A stretch of DNA of 64,000 nt. Origin: Labyrinthula sp. Ha (Eukaryota > Sar > Bigyra > Labyrinthulida > Labyrinthulaceae). Below the pieces are notes generated by a model that saw only the letters and a list, made by a program, of their open reading frames with translations, was not told where the DNA came from and did no database searches. Both the position numbers and the translations under genes were made by a program. This document shows, piece after piece, positions 48,823-59,965 of the stretch; position 1 is the first letter of the stretch; each line of letters opens with the position of its first letter. The stretch lies in contig JAALGZ010000004.1 of assembly GCA_015227615.1 (NCBI GenBank), forward strand, positions 1,674,001 to 1,738,000, read 5' to 3'.

Positions 48823-50020
48823 AACTACTTTTTGTTGAGAATTGTCTTGGGTATATTAGGTTTCTCAAGAAGCTACAAAGTTGTTATTTAAAATTGAAAT
48901 TGGGCTAAATCATAAGAACACATAAGCGTTTTATTTTTTATATACATACACCTCATCACGTTTTCACTGATCGACTTAAATATATCATGTGGTGTCTCTA
49001 CTTGTATTGTTGCTGCATTATTACACTTTTTAGCTTCTATAAGGCCTTGCATAGATAAATCGTGCTATATGTTTCTGAGAAATTCATAGTTTATCCACGC
49101 CATGTGCTTGCTATTTTCTTACGTTAAATCTATATTTTTATTGTGCTCTCTTAATGGGGTTCAAACAAATATTTTTATTCTTATGGATAGATCGTGTTTC
49201 AAGCTACTAATATTTCTGTTGTGGGCCTAATTTATCAACATTAGTGTTTCCAAAAAGAAAGTATCAAAATTGAATAACGTTCAACTGAAGCTAGTTCAAG
49301 TTAATCAAAACTGGCGACATTTTGGTAAGCCTAGTATCTGGTTATTTTGACTGGAGAAAACTGGCATTTTTTTGCAACAAAGTTCTGGTAAGTGCACGGA
49401 TGAGGCAACATTTTTAAGCAGAAAAATAAGAAAATTCCCATTTCAACTGATTTGAAGGATGGAAAGGGAAACTAGTAGGGATGCATCAGGTACGATGTTA
49501 TTTAACGCAGAAACCAAGGGTAAAATTACTAGAATGAGCAATAGCAGAACTAAGAAGCTTTGGCGGTAGCAAGATAATTCTTGCTCAGTGCAAACCACTG
49601 GTGAGAGTAAGGCTACTTATAGGAATCAGAGGACAATAAATTCCTTCATATAAGGATTAACTTATCAGTATTCGTTTCGACATAGATACCCGCAAAGGAA
49701 AAAAAACAATAAGAGTAACAGCAAAGTACTTGATAAATCTAAACCCGTAATGAATTGCCTTAATCAGAGTCTTGCGTTTTATCTAAGGATAAAATGAAAA
49801 AGAATTTTCAAGCCTTTGATTTAAAGCTATTCAAAGCCAGACGGAGTCGTCACAGAAAGAAACCAATTTAGTGTTTGAGTGGGATATTTTAGGAGAATAT
49901 TGTTTAAGGCCAACAATATAAACAAACTTAACCTCACAGTAGTTCATATGAAACAAATAACCTTTCTTTTATTACAGAATAATTTAAAAAAATCTGTTTT
50001 TTCTCGAAATAAAAACAGGT
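48823..50020. other. Intergenic interval between SRP68 and pseudouridine synthase
   Basis: About 1.2 kb between convergent genes; nothing recognisable beyond AT-rich sequence. Confidence 0.5.
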
Positions 50021-50937
50021 TCATTTCTCGCTTTCATTTACAATCTTTTTTATGAAATCTGGGAACCGTGTTATTTCAAGAACATCACCTTTTCCTAAAT
50101 TTCCCAACTTAAAAGGTCCAAATTCAGTCCGAATCAAAGTTTTAACTCTCATATTGACACTTTCTAGAGCTCTCCGCACTTCCCTATACTTCCCTTCTGT
50201 AACACTAACTTCTAACCATCTAAAATTTCCTTGATCGTTATTTCTACTTTCTACTTTAACTCCCATTGGTCGCAGCTGTACTTCATCCAGAATAAGACCT
50301 TGCGTTCTTTGGAGCCTCGAAATATCATTTGAATTAATTTCTCCATTCGGTGTCTTGACTTTTGCTTTATACTTTCTTATTAAACTATATATTACAGTAC
50401 AAAAACAAGTATTACCCAGTAGATGGTAGTTCCAGTTGCCGAGCTAGATGACCGTTGTTTGTTAGAAGAATCAACCCTTGTGTTTTATAATCCAGTCTAC
50501 CCACTGATATAAGATTTTTTGGTAGCTAAAGATTAAAGGAAAACGAATTTTACTCCCATCTGATCCAACCGTGAAAAGAGTGTCTTGCGCCCAGCATCAT
50601 CAGTTGTACTAACCAGTTCACTAGATTTACGAAATTGATAGCATATACTCTACAAGCTTATAGCACATGAAAAGCTTCGTTTTCTGTTTTTCAGATATAT
50701 TTATTTTTCCATGACCAACTACGTCGATAATATCGCTGTCTTTCACAAAGAAAACACCATTCTCGGGACGCACAACTTTCCCTAAAAGAGTTCAAAGAAA
50801 AAACTTCTAGTACCATTCACTTTAACAAACCCATCTTTTATTTTTCTTTCTGCTTCTCTCCTTGAAAAGATCCCTATTCACTTAACTTATAAGAAATAAA
50901 CACTTTGCTGTGCTAAAGTCTTCGCCAAACGTTTCAT
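50021..50937 (-). CDS. RsuA/RluB-type pseudouridine synthase, five tiny introns
   Basis: Minus-strand exons 50937-50904, 50873-50814, 50781-50649, 50620-50554, 50525-50416 and 50384-50021 join to one protein of about 255 residues. Introns are 30, 32, 28, 28 and 31 nt, all GT...AG. The N terminus is an S4 RNA-binding domain (RLAKTLAQQRIFSRREAERKI, then VNGKVVRPENG); the catalytic motif is SVGRLDYKTQGLILLTNNG with the nucleophilic Asp in RLD; the C-terminal block is VTEGKYREVRRALESV and LIRTEFGPF. This arrangement is that of bacterial-type RsuA/RluB enzymes, so an organellar rRNA target is likely but is an inference; a targeting peptide is not evident, as the chosen start is only a few residues before the S4 domain. 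The starting ATG is the only one in that frame upstream. Confidence 0.9.
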
Positions 50938-51172
50938 TGATGTAATTGCCCAAAGAGATAAATGCTCTCTTTGCCCAAAATGATTCGAGCAAGCTAAGCA
51001 AACATCGCGGGAATCTATCCGTTTGAATGTTGCCAAAATCAAATTGAAAATGTTTTTTGTTGCAGAAACAACAAGAAGAAGACAGCCGCGTAATCACTAT
51101 GGCCATACAGGAAGTTTGGCTAATAGACATGAGCGAAGAGGAAGATTGTATCCTGACCCTAAGCGAAAGAGT
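50938..51172. promoter_or_regulatory. Shared upstream region of pseudouridine synthase and ankyrin gene
   Basis: The 235 bases between two divergent start codons. A 30-codon frame (51099-51191, beginning MAIQEVWLIDMSEEED) lies in it and overlaps the ankyrin start in another frame; it could act as an upstream ORF or be part of an unrecognised first exon. Confidence 0.35.
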
Positions 51173-51667
51173 ATGGTCCAAAAGTCAATAGAGAACAATT
51201 CTGAAGAGTTGTTCAAGTTGCTAATGTTAAATGAAGCAGAAATTAAGGGTAAGGATTTTCAAGGAAAAAATGCTTTGCATACAGCAGCTGAAGAAAACCG
51301 AATTAATTTTATAAAACCACTTGTTGACCGGGATGAAAGTATGTTAGAGGCGAAGAATAATGATTGCCATACGCCTTTATCTCTTGCGTGTAAAAGAAAT
51401 AGTCACCACGCTGCGTTTAAGCTCCTAGCACTGGGTGCAAATCCGCATGAAGTACTAGTATCGCCTAAAAGTGTTGACTCTAGACGAAGGTTGACTATAA
51501 GTAAAATCATATGGAAACCTAATGAAGACAACGGAATGAATTTTCTAAAAGAGATTAAGTTGAGATCGTATACTAAGATACTTAAATTGAATGAAAAGTG
51601 GTCATCATGTATAGTACATATGATACCCGATGAGATTTGGATAAACATTCTTACAAACTATTTGTAA
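51173..51667 (+). CDS. Ankyrin-repeat protein
   Basis: From Met at 51173 the frame gives 164 residues: SIENNSEELFKLLML begins the first ankyrin helix pair, then GKDFQGKNALHTAAEENRIN and NNDCHTPLSLACKRNSHHAA mark two further repeats, with a C-terminal helical part ending IPDEIWINILTNYL, which resembles the start of an F-box-like helix. The open frame continues upstream to 51023 but that part (Arg-rich) is less protein-like. Function is unknown; ankyrin repeats bind other proteins. The gene is convergent with gamma-SNAP, with 16 bases between stops. The start is uncertain. Confidence 0.7.
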   Translation: MVQKSIENNSEELFKLLMLNEAEIKGKDFQGKNALHTAAEENRINFIKPLVDRDESMLEAKNNDCHTPLSLACKRNSHHAAFKLLALGANPHEVLVSPKSVDSRRRLTISKIIWKPNEDNGMNFLKEIKLRSYTKILKLNEKWSSCIVHMIPDEIWINILTNYL

Positions 51668-51683
51668 AGTTTGATACTTCATT

Positions 51684-52698
51684 CTAACATAAGAAGCCAA
51701 GGTCCTCTTCATTGGCAGCGACCTTTTGCGGAGACAGAACACTTCCCGGTTCATTCCTTGACTCAACTTGAACTTTGCGTTGTCTTATAAGCTTCTCAAC
51801 TTGTTTATTTAATGAACTAAGCACAGGCATTTTATGGACTTCACCCAATATCTCGTCATCGCCATTCTTTACTGATCTTAAGTACTTTTCTGCTGCAGTA
51901 CATTCGCTTGAATTCAAGAAGCCTTTCTCATTTATTCCCTTGTTGAAAAAGCTCTCTGCAGCTACATAATCATTTCGCTCCACACAAAGAATAACTAAAG
52001 AAAGATAACTTAAATGAACTTTCCCATCTAATCCAAGGTTCTTGTAGATATCCACTGATAACTGCAACACAGACATTGCTTCACTATATTCTTTGGTTAC
52101 TATGTAAAAAACTAGAGCTTGATTCAAAATTTGAAGATGAAAAGCTTTCTTTTGTAACTTAGGTAACTTCTTCAAACAACTTTGGAAGATATCATGAACC
52201 TTGTTTACGAGTAGCGGATTCAACGTTTTATTTTGAAAACAACTGCTTTGTAGAATAGATTTTGATATATTTTCTAGAGAAGATAGCAGTTGAGATGTAT
52301 TTCCTTCCGAGTTATAAAAAGTTTCCATTCGCTTGATTTGATGAAATGTTTGAGCAATGTTTTCTTCTGACATAGAGGTCTCATTTGCAAAAGAAAGCGT
52401 AATGTATTTTTCAAGTGACTTAGCTGCAGATAATGGGAGATCGGCTAAGTTTATAAATGCGCGATGAAAAAGGTACCTTTTTCTTGACATGAAGCCGCTT
52501 CCAAGTAGTATTTAATTGCAAGTGTAGTATTCAACGCTAGTTCGTACGCGTGTGCTGCTTTTTCAAGATACATACCAGCTGTTAAATAGTCAGGGGCTAA
52601 GTTTTAACAAGTCATAACATATTACTCCATTTGAATAGGGACGTTTTGATGGCCTCCTGGGCTTCTTGAATGTAGTGTTCTGCGCTATCCTGACTCAT
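51684..52698 (-). CDS. NAPG: Gamma-SNAP (NSF attachment protein gamma)
   Basis: Exons 52698-52626, 52596-52477 and 52444-51684, separated by introns of 29 and 32 nt, give 317 residues (human gamma-SNAP has 312). After splicing, LFKWTPDYLTAGMYLEKAA and YYLEAASCQEKADLPLSAAKSLEKY align without gaps to the family's N-terminal helices; RNDYVAAESFFNKG and the acidic end of the solenoid are also typical, and the protein ends DLGFLC, close to the GLC end of animal gamma-SNAP. Role: adaptor that brings NSF to SNARE complexes for disassembly. The start codon is 14 bases from the border of duplication copy B, so its promoter lies in duplicated DNA. The frame beginning at 52490 includes intron sequence and should not be used as the start. 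Confidence 0.9.
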
Positions 52699-52712
52699 TC
52701 TTCGATTTGAAA

Positions 52713-55560
52713 ATTAATGGAATTACGGGGTAATGCACTATCATTCTTTGATTTGGAGAATCAAATGCTAACATTTACAAATATATTTCTTGATTACGGA
52801 GTCACAAACTTCAATTATCTGGAAAAAACTAAGAAAACCCTAAATTTTACTTTGCATGACAAAATGTTATTGGAATTTCAACAAGTATTCATTTTATTTA
52901 AAAGTTTATGCAAGATTATCCCTTTTAAGAAATAAACCATCGTGAATTAGAATTCTTGTGATCGTTCTTATACTTTTACAAAGTGCAAAACCAAATGCTA
53001 CAATGTATTAAATACCTTTATAAGAGGAATCTCGGGTATGATCATAGTGTAAGCCTAGCATCTAACCTACATTCTTGAAGAAACTAAAACATATAAAGCA
53101 AAAAGCACTCAGTAAAATAAAAATGCAAAACCGAAATTTTTTTTTGAATATTTATATTGATCTCAAAGTTTTAAATTTTTATTTACAACAATGCAGATTA
53201 CCAAAATACATCTCTTCTTCTGGTGAAGTTATGATTTTTTACTCTTGAATTAAGATGCACTCCAGAGAACAGAGATCTATGGTAGAACCTTTGCTTATTA
53301 CCTCATTTCCATTATAGAAATTACTTTGTATTCTTATTGATCTTAAGCTATCTCCAGTTCTTTTTTTTATTATTCTTGATTTAACTGCGGTAAGCTGTTA
53401 TGATAATGAAGATGAGCAGGAGGACAATAAACAGCTTTAATCTGAGACGTAATACCATTTTACTTTGACCAGTTAGAAATTATTTTCACTGTCAAACACA
53501 TGTCGTTTTCCCTAAGATTCCGTACCATAAAAAATACATTCTATCTTTTGTAAAACTTAAAACCCCTATGTTAGAGCCTGTTTCATGCTACTGACTGTTA
53601 GAACTACAAATACAACATTACAGAAGGAACCTTTGTCACATAATCACACAAGCAAACTTAACTAATTCATTACAAATACAGGTAAGCTGCGTGAAATCTT
53701 ATCTAAAGGTATGAATTGGGTATAATAAGCGAGCTGAAATATTATTTTAAATCCTCTTCTTTGAAGCTTAAACACTTATAACTTCTCCAAATGAAGCTAG
53801 CATCCTTCAGTAAGTTTAAAGGCAGCTGGAGGAGACCGCATTATAAATGTATTTGGGAAAATTACTTGACCTATAGATTGTTGAAACCGTTTTGTCTTAT
53901 TTGAGACTCTCCGGAGAAGTTTGTGTTGAATCTTTAAGCCATGAATTTTGATTCTCCAATAACAACCTTTGTCTAATGAATAAGAAATATAACTATCGAT
54001 CATATTATTTAAAAACCTCTCTTACTCAACTAGTTCCTTAAATCACTTAACAAATACAAAATATTACTGTATTTTTCACTTAACCCAAGAAAATCCCTCC
54101 TAAAATACTTTTTAGTCTAAACCTTTCGATGAAGAGCTGATAATTCATACATAGCTCACCAAGCAAGAACTTATTGAATTTGTTTTATATTTAGTTTTTC
54201 ATCACTTCTATATATTTTAGATTAATTTAGAAAACAGGATGTTCAAACTTATATACCTCAAGCACAGGTTCATAGAAAGGTATAATTCGATGTTTCTTTG
54301 GTTCAATATTGGGTTTAAAATAATAAAATATTGCTTGTAAATACAAGACACTACTGTTCGACCCCATTAGATGTGTGGATTCCTGGGACAGAATTAAGAT
54401 TTAGTATTGGATATTGTGAAGCATTTTCCTCGGTTATACTTCCGAAATTATCTAAGAGAATTATTGCACACAAACAAAAAAGGGAAAACGATGCGCAACT
54501 ATTCAATATATATACGATAGACATCTAATAAATTCATATTTTCTTTTCTTCTGTTACCTAATTTAAATTGGTAATCTATTTTACATTTATCTCTAGTTGT
54601 CTTAAGGTACAATTCTTTAAATACCATCAATTGAGATCTTGAGCATCTGGATTGGAGATACTGTCAGGGCTTCTTATGTAAATCAAAATCAAAAGAAACT
54701 ATAATGATGAAACCACAGGTAAAATAGTTATTGACATCTAATAAAAAACGTCCTTTTGTCTCTATGTTTCAAATATTCAAATGTTATGAACTTACTGAAG
54801 AGTCAAGATAAATTAACCTCATTGAATGTAATGGTGACAATGCTGAAAAGCCCAGCGGAAATCAAATCACGGCAAAAGTGGACTGAAAAGAGATATACTA
54901 GCTGTTAGTAACAAGAAATGGGTTTATCTTAATTTGTCACCAAGAATGTATTCAACGAGGGAAATCTGATTTCTTACAAGAAGCTCTTTGAAATACATTT
55001 GTTTCGTTCACAGTCTTCTAAAGGAAATAATTAATTATTGTCCACATAGATAGCGGAATAGGTCTTCTGTTCAGATGCTATGTCATAATTCTTATTTTTC
55101 TGTGGCGGATATGTTTAGCTCGGAGTAACTACAAGAATGAATATCAGATTTCTATTGAAACTTACCTCGCAAATATAATGAACTCTTAGACGACTTTGAG
55201 ATCTCAGAACAACTTGAGGTTACTGCAAAAAAGATGAATACTAAGGAGGAATGAATCTTGCCTTAAGTTAGTACACTCAGATATGCATATGTGTCAAAAT
55301 ACTAGAACTCTTTTATATCCAAGACTTATGACGATTCACGATAGTACAACTGGTTTTTATGTGAGGACAACTAAGCAGCATTTGAGTAGATAATTTCCTA
55401 GTGTCCGCATGATGCTGTGTTATTAAGTCCAAAGGCTATGGAAAGCTTCATTAGTTTTATTGAGAAGTGGTCCCTGGAAGGAACGAAGATATATAAACGT
55501 TCAACATGTATTAATGCACAGAATTAACCATGAGCATCTTAGGTACCCCAAAAATTACAT
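52713..55560 (+). repeat. Direct segmental duplication, copy B (about 2.8 kb)
   Basis: Second copy of 40897-43740. Its left border is 14 bases upstream of the gamma-SNAP start codon. The pattern of identity is the same: a few differences at the left, none seen across the middle, many at the right. Beyond about 55560 I see no similarity to copy A. Confidence 0.92.
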
Positions 55561-58500
55561 TTTATTATATCGAAGAAAGGTAATATACCTTTCTTTCCAT
55601 CATGTTTGGATTTCTAGTTCCAAATATAACTTTGAAGGCTAAAATGTTCTTTATAGCTTCGGGTTCTCCTATCTACAATATAAAGTTTCAACACGCAACT
55701 AAGTGCCTGTGAGTACTCTATGAAACGATTTATAACGATGAATGCTTTCTTTCGACAAGAACTTAATAAAGCTAATATCAAATTATCAGAAACTTAAACT
55801 CTTGGCATATTTCTGGTATTTCTCTCTGCTATAATTTCTCTCCTCTTCATCTCAATATCAGCTAAGTTTCTTACATATGTGGGCCAAGTACAGGGATCGG
55901 TGATGTAAAAAATAATAGTTATCTATTGACTGCTATAATGGTTAAGATCATCATTGATAAATGGAGGTTTTCTTTTTGATAAGGCGATTTGATTACATTT
56001 TGATAATCATAGTTTATTTATAAATAAATTACTCATATTACAAGGGATCTGTCCTGCAAAAGACTATAAACGAGCAATAAAACCTGCTTTTAAAGATTTT
56101 CATTCAATGCCAAAAGGAATTGAAGCGGTTTTTGATCATTTCCTCAAGGGCTATTTAGTCCAAGTCCTTTTCGATTATCAATTATTAAGTAAATGAGTGG
56201 GCAAAAGGCGCCAAATGTTATAATTTGAAATATTTCTTAGGAATCGTATTTACTAATTCTAACACCTGGATTTTGACTCTGTCATAGATTTTAGTACCTT
56301 GGAGCTCTCTAGTTCCAGATGAATTTCTAACCTTTGCAATTCCAGTGTTTTAGAGCTGCCATGCCCAGGTATTAAGCCCTGGAAGCAATTTTGACTGCTC
56401 GTTTCTAAGCATTGGTATTCTGGTACAACAACTTGATTGTATTTTCTCCGATATATTGAATGGATTTCGAATAGACGACCTTCTTATAACTCCGTATCTA
56501 GCTTCCTAGTTAGTAACCAATGCATTAAAGAAAACGTTGGGCGCAAAACTCCCAGTCTAAGATATACCTGGAAAAACTTGTTATTTTCTGTAATGAGATC
56601 TATTCAAGATTTCAAGCCTTTTAATCCTGCAACTGCTAATTTTCACCATCTTTCTAATCTGGAATCTGGGGTTCATTAGTTTTTTGCTGATCTAGGTTAT
56701 CATCTCTAGTAATATATATTGAAGGGAAACAGTTGTAAAATCATTTAAACCAATCAGTAACAAGCATAGGACAGTGAACTTTGGAAATACGGTGTCCATA
56801 AATCATGTGCACTCCCTAGCTACAAAAACAAAAAGATAGTATTACACTTACTATCGTATAATTACCCAAAGTGAAAGGTTAATCACTGAAAAATATGCAG
56901 TAGCTAGTACGCATAATGAGCAACCTGGAGGAACTGGAAAATGGGTATATGAGAGTAGAAGGGATTCCTGATTCTGTACTTAAAAAGCGGGAAAAGAAAA
57001 CGTTTGACACACTGTGGAGGAACTTAATAGCATGTTCACTGCATATGTCTAAGTGAAAAAGCAATATCTATAAAAGAAGCAGCTCTACTTACCACATAAT
57101 AGATAGAGCCAGTTGGCTTACTTTCCTGTGGTCCAATTATAATCAGCACTCTCTGAAAATAGCTGGGAAAACAGCAAAGCTCACTCAAAGTCCATATCAG
57201 ATCCTACAAATTCGTTAGATACGTACTGAGGGTGTTAAAACACCATCTTACTAAGGAGTAGTAACCTCGTATGAACTTTCCAGAATCAAAATTTCTTACA
57301 AAGTATATTTTCATCCCGGTTGATTTCTCTTGATACTAGACTGCACTTTTTTCATTAGTATATGAGACAGCTTTATGCTTTTACTGATATTTTGTTGCAT
57401 TTAGAAATAAATGAAAACCTATTGGATAACTGAATTATCTGTGTTCTATAATATTTACACAAGACATTCCCAAAACTGGAAAGATGAAACATAACTGATA
57501 TAGTGACTCACGGAGCATTCATGGAGGCCTAGCATCAAATACTGTTTACTCAGTTCATTACCAGTCAGCAAGCACAGCTGTAAACCTGTGTGAGTTCTAT
57601 AAAGTCATCAAGAATCAATTCCCATAGTAGAAATGGCTTAAAGTTTTCTCCTTCATGGCGTTATGGGTTCTCGCTTGTGTATATTAAATCGGTTATCTAT
57701 TATAATATTATTATAATTTGATAAGGAAGAGGTAGTAAGTAGGTAGATTGGAAAATTAAACATAACCAATCTTACTACATTATCTAAGATAAAACAATGA
57801 CAACAGAGCAATGTTAGCTGCAAGCTAAGAAAGTTAGAAAAGACTCAACACGAGAATACTGTCTTTGAATATTATAAATCCATAAGATATATTACTTTAA
57901 TAGTAGAAAAAACTCTTTCCTGATTCTTATGATAGGCTTACTTGAGTTTTGAACTTTGGATCGACATCCAAAATGGCTGTTTGACCTCTGTATTAACGCC
58001 TATCGTTCTTGTTAGTAATTTCGCCTCAGTTTTAAGTATCTGACTGTTCAAATGTTTATCATGAGCATCAAATCACTAGACTTTTCTGGCTCCAAATAAA
58101 TCCCCGATATCCATAGACTCTACACTAGCGCAAGGTTTGGTAAGATCTCTCAGTTGATATTTACGTCCATCTCGTATAGAATCGAAGTATTAATTGCTTA
58201 AAATAAAGAGCCCTTTCGCGCATTGACATATATCCTTACTTTGTATACAGCGCTCTACAAAAAATACATAGTTTCACAAACAAGGAACACCTAATTTTTT
58301 CTCCTTAAGGCAATATTTAGAAACCACTTCACAAATGCTCTTCCTTATTGCCAGAGATATTGAACTTTGAATGAACTGTAAAGCACTAAATCTTTACTGC
58401 ACCAATGGAATATACAGAATTATTTGTAGTTGATTTACACTTTCACCTTAACTGGTTTATTAATTGTCAAAATGTAAAAGTGTGTCCTCAAGAGGGTTCC

Positions 58501-58575
58501 AACACTGATTAAACGCATTCAGCATTATTTCGGAATGAGAAACCAATACAGCCAATATACAGTTTCGTTAACATA
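55561..58575. other. Gene-poor interval right of duplication copy B
   Basis: About 3 kb. Near 55990-56194 a + strand frame without an ATG at its start reads protein-like (KDYKRAIKPAFKDFHSMPKG), and an 80-codon frame lies at 56437-56679; neither matches a family I know. These may be remains of a mobile element. Nothing else is supportable. Confidence 0.45.
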
Positions 58576-59700
58576 TTAACATTTTTCTACCCATTGCGCA
58601 GATGTAGATACAGATTTCATATTTGTATTTATATTGTATTGCGCAGAAATAATATGGAGCCAACCGATAAAGTTCTTTATATTATCTAAAGGATCTTTAT
58701 GATTGGCAAAACCAACTCCTTTAATTTTCAGCGTGTCTCCAGATATATCTTGATGAATACTACAGTATAATCTTTCCAAAGGAACAAAAGTTTTTACAAT
58801 ATCATCATATTCTACAGGCACAGTACTAATAAATGCAAGTTTTTCTTTTTGATGCAGTACAATACAATTATATCTTATCTTTCCTGTATCTCTTTGAACC
58901 AATTTTGATATAGAAAGTGCCTTTAAAGGAAGTGACTTATGTCGTGCAAAATATTCGTATAATACTTTTTCAGCCTCCAAATCAAAAGAAACAACGTTTG
59001 AATCAGAACATTTATATCCTTCTGGACAATAGCTATTATCACTATGCTGCACTAAAAAACTCCATGCTATATTTATATACTCTTTGAATGGTATTCCATA
59101 TAAAATATAACTCATCCGAAGGAAAGATTTCAGATGTCGGTCCACACGAATACTTTGAAGCTTCATCGGAACTCTCAGACTCTTTGCTATTGCCTTTGCT
59201 TCTTTATTTATTTTTTTACAGTGTTTTAAGAACTCAATCCTTTTATTAAGTAAAGAAAACTTTGCAGCACTACTTGTAAAATTTGCTTCATCTTCAAAAA
59301 CCCGTTCTAAAAAAACAGAAAGGGCATAAAATATTCCGACCGGATGAAAGCCAGGGTAATCCCTAGATATACTTGTCGTTTTTCTTAATAACAAACTGTG
59401 CATACTTGTATGCATACATTTGGTTCTCAGCACAGCATTTTGCCTTATCAGATAACTAAACTCCCATAACTTGAAGTTATTTGCTTGAGCGAACTCAACT
59501 CTTTGTTGGAGTCTTTGAAGTTTCTCCACTTGCCGCTTAAGCAATACCCGCTCGTTTTGCAGCAACTCGTACCTCTCCAGCTCTCTGGTCTCAAACCTCT
59601 TCTTCCTCTCCCTATAATTCTTCGATATACTGGCTTTTGTGTCCAATACATCGTTTTTCTTCATTTTATTCTTTCGCCGTTGACCAGAGTTCTCTTCCAC
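58576..59700 (-). CDS. Divergent bZIP-like protein
   Basis: 374 residues, single exon. A very basic N-terminus leads into SKNYRERKKRF (26-36), followed by a heptad series Leu47, Leu54, Leu61, Val68. Arg30 lies exactly ten residues before the first d position (Glu40), the spacing of a bZIP basic region. However, the invariant Asn (nine positions back in the consensus N-x7-R) is Lys22, and the Ser/Cys before Arg is Tyr29. The remaining 280 residues form a mixed helical and strand domain that I do not recognise (for example SISKLVQRDTGKIRYNCIVL and PLERLYCSIHQD). A DNA-binding role is likely but not proven; a plain coiled-coil protein is the alternative. It is followed downstream on the same strand by nothing for 14 kb of the window's left side except the duplication. 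Confidence 0.6.
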   Translation of the reverse strand: MEENSGQRRKNKMKKNDVLDTKASISKNYRERKKRFETRELERYELLQNERVLLKRQVEKLQRLQQRVEFAQANNFKLWEFSYLIRQNAVLRTKCMHTSMHSLLLRKTTSISRDYPGFHPVGIFYALSVFLERVFEDEANFTSSAAKFSLLNKRIEFLKHCKKINKEAKAIAKSLRVPMKLQSIRVDRHLKSFLRMSYILYGIPFKEYINIAWSFLVQHSDNSYCPEGYKCSDSNVVSFDLEAEKVLYEYFARHKSLPLKALSISKLVQRDTGKIRYNCIVLHQKEKLAFISTVPVEYDDIVKTFVPLERLYCSIHQDISGDTLKIKGVGFANHKDPLDNIKNFIGWLHIISAQYNINTNMKSVSTSAQWVEKC

Positions 59701-59965
59701 AGTGGTCTGTTTTGCTTTTCCCGACCAGTATTGAGCATAGGATTCAGCTTATTACTAGAATTATGTGCTGAATATACGGTGAATGCCTACTCGCTACTCT
59801 CAATAACCAATATTAGTACATCTGATAAATTTTGGGAAATTGTGCTTAAATGAACGGGTGGGTTAAAAGAACCAAAACTACGTTTTGCTTGCACAAAAAA
59901 TGTAGATATACATATATACGAGGCTTTTATTTTAGACCAAAATTACTATATGCTAATATGAATTG

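Noticed and set aside
52445-52490. Start of gamma-SNAP at 52490
   Set aside because: The first residues of that frame fall in a 32-nt intron; splicing to the upstream exons gives a gap-free match to the family.
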